From positions 1 through 7,206 of the forward strand of contig JAHRVJ010000315.1 of the NCBI GenBank assembly GCA_019090765.1: 7,206 nt of DNA, given 5' to 3'. The notes beneath the pieces were generated by a model. That model did not search any database. It was given only the letters and a program-made list of their open reading frames with translations, and was not told the DNA's origin. This document shows, in pieces, positions 1-6,372 of this stretch. Every line of letters starts with the position of its first letter. Position 1 is the stretch's first letter. Source of the stretch: Ilumatobacteraceae bacterium. Lineage in GTDB: Bacteria > Actinomycetota > Acidimicrobiia > Acidimicrobiales > Ilumatobacteraceae. A program made the position numbers and the translations under genes.

Positions 1-53
1 CGAGATCTACACCTATTAAGTCGTCGGCAGCGTCAGATGTGTATAAGAGACAG
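1..53 (+). other. Illumina Nextera adapter contamination (not genomic)
   Basis: Bases 1-12 (cgagatctacac) match the 3' end of the Illumina P5 oligonucleotide. Bases 13-20 (ctattaag) sit where the i5 index belongs; from memory this equals Nextera XT index S518. Bases 21-53 are the Nextera read-1 primer, ending in the 19-base Tn5 mosaic end agatgtgtataagagacag at 35-53. Genomic DNA therefore begins at base 54. The mosaic end translates to MYKRQ in the frame of the downstream oxidase gene, a known artefact at the N-terminus of database proteins. Confidence 0.98.
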
Positions 54-101
54 GGTGGGGGAGGCTTGCTTGGCGGGTGGATCTCGTGGGAAGGGATTCT
101 T

Positions 102-107
102 TACGCT
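102..107 (+). promoter_or_regulatory. Candidate -10 box (TACGCT) for a leaderless oxidase mRNA
   Basis: TACGCT fits the actinobacterial -10 pattern TAnnnT and ends six bases before the ATG at 114. Transcription would then start at or next to the start codon, giving a leaderless mRNA. No convincing -35 hexamer lies 16-18 bases upstream, and no good Shine-Dalgarno site precedes the ATG at normal spacing. The call rests on position and on the same arrangement before two other genes in this window (2271-2276 and 6320-6325). Confidence 0.35.
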
Positions 108-113
108 GGGTGG

Positions 114-1409
114 ATGGGAGTAACTACCAAGAACTGGGCGGGCAATCAGCGTTGCGTACCGGGCAAAGTGCACGAGCCTCGCAGCACCGAAGATGTCGCC
201 TCGATTGTGCGTGCCGCTACAGCGGCGGGCGAGCGAGTCAAGGTGATCGGTGCGGGACATTCGTTCACTGACATCGCGATGACCGATGGCCACCTGCTCT
301 CGCTTGATGCGATGAACAAGATCTTGAATGTCGACGGAGCCGATGTGACCGTGCAGGCCGGGATTCGGCTGCGAGATCTGAATCAGCAACTCTTCGAGCG
401 GGGCCTGGCCTTGCCCAACCTGGGTGATGTTGATCATCAGTCCATTGCCGGCGCGACCGCAACTGCAACCCACGGCACCGGGATCGCCTTTGGGAATGTG
501 GCCACCAACATCGTGGGCCTCGAAATGGTCACGGGCAATGGCGAAGTAGTGCGCGCCGATGAGCAAAGCAACGCCGAGATCCTGAAGGTCGCTCGCGTTG
601 GCCTAGGTACGTTGGGTGTGCTGACTGAGGTGACTCTGCGCTGTGTCCCCGCGTTCAATCTGCACGCTCGGGAGACGGTCGAACCGCTAGCGGACTTAAT
701 GGCGGATTTTGGCAACGTGATGCGATCAGCCGACCACGTCGAGTTCTTCTGGTTTCCTGGAAGTCGCAACTGCCAAGTGAAGCGCAATACTCGGACCGAT
801 GACCCGGTGCGCCCGCAATCGAAGATCGGCTACGTCCGCGATAAATGGATCGGCGAGAACCTTGCGTTCGGTACCGCCTGCCGAGTTGGTCGCCGCTTCC
901 CATCGCTCGCGCCGAAAATCTCGAGCCTGATCACGTCTGCAGCCTCCGAACGTGACTTGATTGATCGAAGTGACCGCATTTTCTGCAGCCCCCGACACGT
1001 GCGGTTTCTCGAGATGGAATATGGAATCCCGTTCAACGCCGTTCCTGACGCCCTAGAGCGGATCCATCGCTTGGTCGCGGAGCTTCCGTTCCCGGTGATG
1101 TTCCCCATCGAGGTGCGGGCCTCAGCCGAGGACGATATTCCGCTGTCCCCTGCCCACGGCAGAGAGTCAGGGTGGATCGCCGTTCACCAGTACGTGGGCG
1201 CTCCGTATGAAGCCTATTTTCAAGGGGTCGAGCAGATCATGAACGACTATGCCGGCCGCCCGCATTGGGGCAAGATGCACTTTCAGAGTTCAATCACGCT
1301 GGCGCACCGGTACCCGCAGTGGGACACTTTCCGGGCTGTGCGGTCGAGGCTCGATCCGGCGGGAACGTTTCGCAACATCTATCTCGATCGAGTCCTCGGC
1401 GACATCTGA
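114..1409 (+). CDS. FAD-dependent L-gulono-/D-arabinono-1,4-lactone oxidase family protein
   Basis: This 431-residue protein resembles animal L-gulonolactone oxidase, yeast D-arabinonolactone oxidase and mycobacterial L-gulonolactone dehydrogenase along its whole length, and its length is normal for the group. The N-terminal half is the FAD-binding domain. It starts with the typical NWAGNQ (7-12) and carries VIGAGHSF at 44-51, where His49 aligns with the histidine that binds FAD covalently in many members. The C-terminal half is the lactone-oxidase domain, with EMEYGIP (300-306) and HWGKMH (384-389); the HWxK motif lies by the substrate in relatives. These enzymes oxidise an aldono-1,4-lactone (gulono-, galactono- or arabinono-) at C2, giving ascorbate or an analogue. 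The substrate and electron acceptor here cannot be read from sequence. I chose ATG 114 because homologues start just before NWAGNQ; the open frame back to base 39 is partly adapter. It is the first gene of the contig and appears to be a single transcription unit. Confidence 0.9.
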   Translation: MGVTTKNWAGNQRCVPGKVHEPRSTEDVASIVRAATAAGERVKVIGAGHSFTDIAMTDGHLLSLDAMNKILNVDGADVTVQAGIRLRDLNQQLFERGLALPNLGDVDHQSIAGATATATHGTGIAFGNVATNIVGLEMVTGNGEVVRADEQSNAEILKVARVGLGTLGVLTEVTLRCVPAFNLHARETVEPLADLMADFGNVMRSADHVEFFWFPGSRNCQVKRNTRTDDPVRPQSKIGYVRDKWIGENLAFGTACRVGRRFPSLAPKISSLITSAASERDLIDRSDRIFCSPRHVRFLEMEYGIPFNAVPDALERIHRLVAELPFPVMFPIEVRASAEDDIPLSPAHGRESGWIAVHQYVGAPYEAYFQGVEQIMNDYAGRPHWGKMHFQSSITLAHRYPQWDTFRAVRSRLDPAGTFRNIYLDRVLGDI

Positions 1410-1445
1410 CGGTCGGCGGATCCACCATTTCGGCCTACGAGCGGC

Positions 1446-2264
1446 TTAGTTGCTGCATGGCCCAACGTCGACTGGTTCGCTGAGCGAGTTAGCAGCCGAT
1501 GAATCCGAAACCGCAGTTGGGATGTTCACAGCCCAGGCGCGGTCAGCGCGCTCGTTGCTCTTGGCCCACACGATTCCGACGCCTCCTCCAGGGAGATGGA
1601 CCATCGCGCCTGAGTTGCCTGGCTCGATCGAGGCATCAATCTCGAAACCCAGCCGTTCAACTTCGCGATCGAGATAGATGTCGGTCGTTTGGATGTTGAC
1701 AGGCCGCAGTACACGTACATCGACAACCTCAGTTTCGATCAGATTGTCGACCAGCCGAGGGAGAACAACGATGCCAGCTTCGTCCTTTTCGGCTCTCGCG
1801 TCACGTAGCGCGACGGGCGCACCGATCGGCGTGTCGGGTCGCAACACGGCGATATCTAGATCTGGATCGAACATCACAACTGTTGCGGCGCTCCGCTGAG
1901 CTGCGGTGTCGATGACCTCAACTTCGCTGGTTCCAGCCACGACGTGGGCCGCGGTGATGATCAGGTCACCACCGATCACGGTTCCGGTACCGAAGACAAC
2001 GCGAGGGCCACATCCAGCTGCGCGTACGTCGACCGCGGCCGCGACGGCCGCCACTTGGTCTACCTGGGGAACTTCATCAGCCGGTAAATCGGAATCAGCA
2101 GGCAAGTCGGAGCCCAAGGGGTTGGGACCGTCTGGGGAGTCATCAAGGCAAGCAGACAGGCCCGTTGCGCCGCCGACTAGTAGGACCAGCACCAGGCTCA
2201 TTCGCGGCCATCGGCGCCCTAGCGATAGTTGCGCGCCGAAGTCGTGGAATCGGCGGGAACTCAC
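1446..2264 (-). CDS. Secreted lipoprotein with MarP-like trypsin-type serine protease domain
   Basis: Starting at GTG 2264, the protein has 272 residues. An arginine-containing N-region (RRF, RRWPR) leads into a hydrophobic stretch and the lipobox LSAC, with lipidated Cys39. A short acidic linker follows, holding two copies of SDLPAD. The protease domain spans about 85-260. It has the complete catalytic triad: His107 in ITAAHVV, Asp137 in DLDIAVL and Ser218 in EPGNSGA. Cys85 and Cys270 flank the domain and could form a disulfide. Triad and cysteine spacing closely match the periplasmic domain of mycobacterial MarP (Rv3671c), as I remember its numbering, but the CvpA-like membrane helices of MarP are absent and no PDZ domain is seen. 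A role in cleaving cell-envelope proteins outside the membrane is inferred. ATG 2201 is another possible start, but it removes all positive charges from the signal peptide. The stop faces that of the oxidase gene across 36 bases with no clear terminator hairpin. Confidence 0.83.
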   Translation of the reverse strand: MSSRRFHDFGAQLSLGRRWPRMSLVLVLLVGGATGLSACLDDSPDGPNPLGSDLPADSDLPADEVPQVDQVAAVAAAVDVRAAGCGPRVVFGTGTVIGGDLIITAAHVVAGTSEVEVIDTAAQRSAATVVMFDPDLDIAVLRPDTPIGAPVALRDARAEKDEAGIVVLPRLVDNLIETEVVDVRVLRPVNIQTTDIYLDREVERLGFEIDASIEPGNSGAMVHLPGGGVGIVWAKSNERADRAWAVNIPTAVSDSSAANSLSEPVDVGPCSN

Positions 2265-2423
2265 GGATTGACCGTAACCCCGTTTGGACTCGCACGCGGC
2301 TACAGGTATTGGCACTGGAACTGACTGCTGACGGACATCAAACTGGAACATGTTTGAGGAGGTGGCGCCATCTCGTTCCGATAGACCCGTGATTTCGTAC
2401 TCCAAGGGCAATTCCAAGGCGGC
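2265..2423. promoter_or_regulatory. Divergent intergenic region, protease versus amidohydrolase
   Basis: These 159 bases separate two divergently read genes, so promoters for both should lie here. On the minus strand TACGGT (2271-2276) sits before the protease start. On the plus strand the best pair is TTGGAC (2284-2289) and TATTGG (2307-2312) with a 17-base spacer, which is a weak match. No operator-like inverted repeat was evident. A 25-codon open frame (2350-2427) runs into the amidohydrolase start. Confidence 0.4.
2271..2276 (-). promoter_or_regulatory. Candidate -10 box (TACGGT) for a leaderless protease mRNA
   Basis: Read on the minus strand, TACGGT matches TAnnnT and ends six bases before the GTG at 2264. 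This is the same geometry as the box before the oxidase gene. It supports GTG 2264 over ATG 2201 as the protease start. No good -35 element or Shine-Dalgarno site was found for this gene. Confidence 0.35.
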
Positions 2424-4127
2424 ATGAAGCACGACATTGTTATTCGCGGTGGCACGCTGGTTGATGGCACCGGATCGGTGCCGCGTCGCGCTGACATCGG
2501 TGTGTCCGGAGATCGCGTAGCGGCCGTGGTTGATCTCGACGACGGTGGCATTCCTGCCGTTGGTCAACGCGAGATCGACGCCGAAGGCAAGCTGGTGACA
2601 CCTGGATTTGTCGACATCCACACTCACCTCGACGCGCAGTTGGCATGGGACCCGATTGGAACATCGAGTTGCTGGCACGGAGTGACCAGCGTGGTGATGG
2701 GGAATTGCGGGATCACGTTTGCTCCTTGTCGCCCGGCGGATCGGGGCGCACTAGCCGAGATCATGGAGAGTGTTGAGGACATCCCGCGCGACGCCATCCT
2801 CGAATCGTTGGCGTGGGATTGGGAGACGTACGGCGAGTACTACGACTCCATCGCTCGACAGGCGAAGGGGATCAATACGGGCGGGCTGGTCGGCCACAGC
2901 GCGATCCGCACGTACGTGATGGGTGAGCGTGGGTTGGGTGAAGCACCGGCAACCGGCGACGACATTGTTGCGATGGAACGCCTCGTTGACGAAGCAATGG
3001 CAGCGGGAGCGCTCGGTTTCTCTACCAGCCGCACCTTCCTACACACGATGCCTGACGGCCGACCGATTCCGGGTACCCATGCCGCGGCCGATGAGTTGTT
3101 GGCCTTTGCCGACGTTCTTGGTCGTCATGGAAAGGGCATCTTTGAAGGCGCGATGCGCCTTGGGGAAGGCGACAACGAAACCTTTGACAGTTCTCGCAGT
3201 GAAGTCGCCCTGATGGGGGAGATCAGTCGCCGCAGCGGTCGCCCGGTCAGTTTTGGTCTGGTCCAAACTGACCTGGTGCCAGGGTTGGTAGAGCACGTGA
3301 TTGGCTTCGCCAAGCAAGAGAACGCCAACGGTGCGAATCTCCGTCCGCAAACGACGGCTAGGGGTATTGGGTTGTTGTTCGGCCTCGATGTGCGTACTCC
3401 TTTCGATCGCGCTCCGGCCTGGAAGCAACTACGCGAGGCTGGCGGAGGTCGACGGCTGCAGATGTTGCGCGATGCCCCGTTCCGGCAACTGCTGATCAAG
3501 GAAGCAGATGTCCACAACACGTGGGTCGACCTGAGCCAACTATTCGTGCTGCCCGATGGCGATGCCCGTTACGACTGCGCCCCGGAAGATTCCCTGGAAT
3601 CGATCGCTGCTGTTCGTGGTGTGAGTCCGGCAGCGGCGTTCATTGAGTTGGCGCTCGAAACTGACGGTCACCTAGTCGCGAACATGCCATTCCTCAACCA
3701 GGATCTTGCCGTAGTGGAGGCGATGCTCGACGATCCACTGGTGACGCTCGGTTTGGCTGATGCTGGCGCCCACGTTGGCCAAATTATGGATGCCAGCCAG
3801 CCGACATTTTTGCTGACCTACTGGATCCGTGAACGGCAGCGCTGGTCAGTTCAAGAAGCTGTGCGACGCCTCACGTCTGACACCGCGGACCTGTTCGGCA
3901 TCCAAGGGCGTGGCCGGTTGATCGAGGGAAACTTCGCTGACCTCAACGTGATCGACTTCGACGCTCTGAGCCTCCCGCACCCTGAATACGTGACGGACTT
4001 TCCGAACGGTGCCGGGCGGTATATCCAGAAGGCCTCTGGGTACGAATACACCATTGTGAACGGTGAGGTCTTCATGTATCACGGTGAGCACACCGGGACC
4101 CTCGCGGGACAAATGCTCAGGGCTTAA
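2424..4127 (+). CDS. Amidohydrolase, N-acyl-D-amino-acid deacylase-like (COG3653 type)
   Basis: The 567-residue protein is a full-length amidohydrolase. Its N-terminal beta segment (DIVIRGGTLVDGTG, from residue 4) leads into the metal-binding HTH of DIHTHLD (His66, His68). GNCG (93-96) supplies Cys95, the position of the bridging cysteine in D-aminoacylase. GHSAIR (157-162) and GFSTSRT (198-204) are typical of the actinobacterial branch. Asp446 in GLADAGAH is the expected catalytic and metal-ligand aspartate. The C-terminus closes the small beta domain (NFADLNVIDFDAL). Family members hydrolyse N-acyl-D-amino acids or related amides; the actual substrate is unknown. The two histidines that hold the tight zinc site in D-aminoacylase seem to be missing (region 237-282). 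No signal peptide is seen, so the protein is probably cytoplasmic. ATG 2424 is preceded by AAGG at 2416-2419, four bases away. The 3' end overlaps the convergent gene by 11 bases. Confidence 0.88.
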   Translation: MKHDIVIRGGTLVDGTGSVPRRADIGVSGDRVAAVVDLDDGGIPAVGQREIDAEGKLVTPGFVDIHTHLDAQLAWDPIGTSSCWHGVTSVVMGNCGITFAPCRPADRGALAEIMESVEDIPRDAILESLAWDWETYGEYYDSIARQAKGINTGGLVGHSAIRTYVMGERGLGEAPATGDDIVAMERLVDEAMAAGALGFSTSRTFLHTMPDGRPIPGTHAAADELLAFADVLGRHGKGIFEGAMRLGEGDNETFDSSRSEVALMGEISRRSGRPVSFGLVQTDLVPGLVEHVIGFAKQENANGANLRPQTTARGIGLLFGLDVRTPFDRAPAWKQLREAGGGRRLQMLRDAPFRQLLIKEADVHNTWVDLSQLFVLPDGDARYDCAPEDSLESIAAVRGVSPAAAFIELALETDGHLVANMPFLNQDLAVVEAMLDDPLVTLGLADAGAHVGQIMDASQPTFLLTYWIRERQRWSVQEAVRRLTSDTADLFGIQGRGRLIEGNFADLNVIDFDALSLPHPEYVTDFPNGAGRYIQKASGYEYTIVNGEVFMYHGEHTGTLAGQMLRA

Positions 4128-4866
4128 CGGACCGGAGCCGCTGGCGAAGTTCGACGTAGACCTCTTCACCTGCCAGTGCGATTAACGAATCGGCCATCGA
4201 TTCAATAACGGGTCGATCCCCGGAGTAGGCCTCGCTACCATCAGAGCGTTCGGTACAGCACCACGCCATTTTGGTTGCGTGGTCTCCCCAGTCAGCGCGG
4301 CCCCAACGACGAACGGTTGCGGATTCGGTGTTCGCGTCGATCTCTTGCCAGTCGATGCGCAGTGGTAGCTGCCAGCAAACTGAGGGCTTCCATTCAGTGG
4401 GCGGCTCACCCGCTGATTCGGCTGCGATGTGAAGTGCGCATCCCTCACCACCAGCGAAGCCCGGTCGATTCAGGAAGATGCACGCACCGTCGACGACTCT
4501 TGTATGGGTGCGCTTGCGGTCACCGAAGATCCCGTTCGCCTCATCGGAGCTAACCGTTGTGCCGTCAGGGGGCGCCTGAGGTGATTGCGCCACGGCGTGG
4601 TACTGGAAGTTCTCGGGGGTCAGCATCGCTGCATATGCAGCCACGTTCATGGCTTCGGCTTCACCTGCTGGACCGTCGCCGAAGTGGGCCCCAAGAGAGC
4701 AGCATCCTTGGTTCAGGTGCTCAGCAGGTTCGGCAAGGATGCCCTTGCACCCACGACCGAACAGACAGGTCCAGTTCGACTCAAGGAACTCCCGCTCGAA
4801 ATGCCAGACGGTGTCGCCACGGTCTATCTCGATCAGCCCGTCGGTGCCGGAATCGTTGGAGGTCAT
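4117..4866 (-). CDS. Cysteine-cluster protein, YkgJ/DUF3109-like, putative metal binding
   Basis: The 249-residue protein has no signal peptide or membrane segment and nine cysteines: 34, 40, 55, 56, 129, 143, 164, 203 and 204. The order C-x5-C, then CC, then ACIFLN...GCALH, then KPSVCWQLPLR (160-170) resembles YkgJ/DUF3109-type proteins, which are thought to bind zinc or iron through these cysteines. The biochemical role of that group is not established, and I assign none here. A further motif, WCC followed by TERSDGSEAY, ends the conserved part, and a helical tail follows. The ATG overlaps the TGA of the upstream propeller gene (ATGA, 4863-4866), so translation is probably coupled to it. 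The last 11 bases are shared with the amidohydrolase gene on the other strand. The nine-cysteine arrangement makes it unlikely that this is a chance frame; the family name is less certain than the gene. Confidence 0.8.
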   Translation of the reverse strand: MTSNDSGTDGLIEIDRGDTVWHFEREFLESNWTCLFGRGCKGILAEPAEHLNQGCCSLGAHFGDGPAGEAEAMNVAAYAAMLTPENFQYHAVAQSPQAPPDGTTVSSDEANGIFGDRKRTHTRVVDGACIFLNRPGFAGGEGCALHIAAESAGEPPTEWKPSVCWQLPLRIDWQEIDANTESATVRRWGRADWGDHATKMAWCCTERSDGSEAYSGDRPVIESMADSLIALAGEEVYVELRQRLRSVKP

Positions 4867-6311
4867 AGCTGAGCGAACGACAACAGCTGTCCGCTCCTCC
4901 CCATATCGACTGCAGTAGCTGGGTCTGCACTTGCTGACCCGGTAGATGTTTGAATCAAGTCGAGGCGGCCGGAATCTTCGGCAACTACAGCCGCGCCGTC
5001 AGGAGAGAGGGCAGCGATGTCACCTTCCACCTCGTTGGCGGTGTTGCCGTCGGCGGTGATCATCTCGAATCCGTCGGCCGTTGTTGCCGCAGCGGTGCAA
5101 CCGTCGGCCGATGCGAATGCTGTTCCCGACACCGGCGCTTCAGCGACCGTCGATCCGTCTTCCATGTCTACGAGCAGAATCTCGCGAGCAGATGAGCGGG
5201 ACAGCACGAGGCAGCGAGACCGTCGGGGGGCAAGTTTGTCAAGCCCTGTGTCGTGCAGCGCGGCGCCTTCAAACTCACCGAGAATGTTGCCGTTGGTGGA
5301 GATGATCGCCGTTCCCGCGGAGCCGACAACTATCAGGCGGTCGCCGCTGGTCGCGACGTGACCGACCTGCACTGTGCCGATCTCCAATTGATCACCGCTG
5401 GAGACATTGCCTGAGCCTGCCGACAGGCTCAATACCTCGCCATCGACGGTAACCAGGACCACCTGGTTACCCGCGATCATCGCGGCACGAACCGAAGGCG
5501 TGCGGCCGGAGGAGATCTGCTCGCCCGCATGGTCGAAAACGCTGACGGTTGCGTCGTTGCCGACGTTCTGTGCCGTCACAACAAGTTCCTCGTTGACCGC
5601 TAGTGCGAGGCCTGGGAAGAACGATGGCTCGTCGCGGTCGAACGAGAAGAGAACGCTTTGGAAGTTGCCAGAATCGGTGACCAAGAGGTGACGCCCTGAG
5701 GGGTCGCTGCGGGTGAGGCCAAAGTCGTAGCGCGCCCCCGTGACAGGCGCGAAGAAATCGGTATCAAGCTGCTCCTGGGTGGGGCCATGGCCCATGACCG
5801 CACGCTGCCCCGATGTGTCTGCGGCGATCAGCGTGAGCGCGCTGCCCGATGGCATCGTGACACCGTCGGCGTTGGTCTCAAGGTTGAGCAGCTCTACTGA
5901 CTCGTCGGAGAGGTCGACTATTGCGACTTGATCTGGCGTACTGAGCATCAGCATGGTGTCGACGACTCCGATATCGGTTGGGAGCCTGGCGTCGGTCGAG
6001 ATGCGCAACTTGGTTTCACCGTCGGCGTCGTTAACGAGCAGCTGTCCAGTGCGTTCATTCACCAGGACAACACGGTTCCAATCGTTGGGCACTCCCCCTG
6101 AGGAAGTTGAGGACTCGTCGCCACCGATTAGCCGTCCGGCGACGATCGCCCCCGTTGCGATCACCGCGACGACCGCGCCGACGGCAATCGCTCGCCGGAA
6201 TAGATAGTTGGGGTCGCGGCTATGCCCGCCTCGGTTGACGGAATTCTGCGATTCGTTGCGAACCTCGGGTAGCTCCTCGTCATTGTCGAAAGGAGGATGA
6301 CGCGAGGGCAT
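4863..6311 (-). CDS. Membrane-anchored extracytoplasmic beta-propeller-like protein
   Basis: Starting at ATG 6311, the protein has 482 residues. The first 39 are hydrophilic and cytoplasmic, with RR just before a single membrane helix (about 41-61, AIAVGAVVAVIATGAIV). A Ser/Gly-rich linker leads to about 400 residues of repeating beta strands. Recurring units such as VVLVNERTGQLLV, VAIVDLSDESVELL, VVLVTVDGEVLSL, LIVVGSAGTAII and ILLVDMEDGSTV have the look of WD40/PQQ-type propeller blades, although no named family was recognised. Type II topology would put the propeller outside the cell. Cys367 and Cys405 are its only cysteines and could form a disulfide. The frame stays open to a GTG at 6356 (497 residues), but that extension has no ribosome site. 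The stop overlaps the start of the cysteine-cluster gene. A role in ligand or protein binding at the cell surface is inferred from the fold only. Confidence 0.8.
   Translation of the reverse strand: MPSRHPPFDNDEELPEVRNESQNSVNRGGHSRDPNYLFRRAIAVGAVVAVIATGAIVAGRLIGGDESSTSSGGVPNDWNRVVLVNERTGQLLVNDADGETKLRISTDARLPTDIGVVDTMLMLSTPDQVAIVDLSDESVELLNLETNADGVTMPSGSALTLIAADTSGQRAVMGHGPTQEQLDTDFFAPVTGARYDFGLTRSDPSGRHLLVTDSGNFQSVLFSFDRDEPSFFPGLALAVNEELVVTAQNVGNDATVSVFDHAGEQISSGRTPSVRAAMIAGNQVVLVTVDGEVLSLSAGSGNVSSGDQLEIGTVQVGHVATSGDRLIVVGSAGTAIISTNGNILGEFEGAALHDTGLDKLAPRRSRCLVLSRSSAREILLVDMEDGSTVAEAPVSGTAFASADGCTAAATTADGFEMITADGNTANEVEGDIAALSPDGAAVVAEDSGRLDLIQTSTGSASADPATAVDMGRSGQLLSFAQL
5412..5431. repeat. 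REP-like perfect palindrome inside the propeller gene
   Basis: Two 8-base arms, TGAGCCTG and CAGGCTCA, are perfectly complementary around a 4-base loop (ccga). On the coding strand this reads TGAGCCTG-TCGG-CAGGCTCA, followed by GG. It closely resembles the dispersed bacterial palindrome with core GAGCCTGTCGAAGG that I remember from several phyla. Here it is translated in frame, contributing to a Ser/Gly/Leu-rich stretch (LSLSAGSG). Confidence 0.6.
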
Positions 6312-6319
6312 TGCTGTCG

Positions 6320-6325
6320 ATCGTA
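6320..6325 (-). promoter_or_regulatory. Candidate -10 box (TACGAT) for a leaderless propeller mRNA
   Basis: On the minus strand TACGAT matches TAnnnT and ends eight bases before ATG 6311. No Shine-Dalgarno site precedes that ATG, which fits a leaderless message and supports the ATG over the upstream GTG at 6356. No -35 element is apparent. Confidence 0.35.
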
Positions 6326-6372
6326 GACGGACTACTCTCGAATGAGTGGAGTTCACGTGCCCGAGGTGTCAG

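Noticed and set aside
39..113. N-terminal extension of the oxidase frame from ATG 39
   Set aside because: Its first 15 bases are Tn5 mosaic end, and the rest is Gly/Trp-rich and has no counterpart in the family, whose members start near the NWAGNQ motif.
1410..1445. Search for a bidirectional terminator between the oxidase and protease genes
   Set aside because: No stem of six or more base pairs with a U-rich tail could be built in this gap.
2357..2362. AGGAGG, a perfect Shine-Dalgarno-like sequence upstream of the amidohydrolase
   Set aside because: No start codon lies at usable spacing; the ATG at 2424 is more than 60 bases away and has its own AAGG site.
2265..2678. Extension of the protease frame to a 410-residue protein
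   Set aside because: It would run 255 bases into the amidohydrolase gene on the other strand and place the signal peptide in the middle of the protein.
3039..3520. Two long minus-strand frames inside the amidohydrolase gene
   Set aside because: They are shadow frames of a well-supported gene, with no recognisable motifs or start signals.
4557..4918. Overlapping plus-strand frames opposite the cysteine-cluster gene
   Set aside because: Arg/Ser/Pro-rich low-complexity translations typical of antisense frames in high-GC DNA.
5017..5361. 114-codon plus-strand frame opposite the propeller gene
   Set aside because: Composition is typical of an antisense shadow and it has no ribosome site; the propeller frame explains the codon pattern.
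6289..6299. AAAGGAGG directly followed by ATG on the plus strand
   Set aside because: Spacing to the ATG is zero, the frame stops after nine codons, and the bases encode HPPF of the propeller protein on the other strand.
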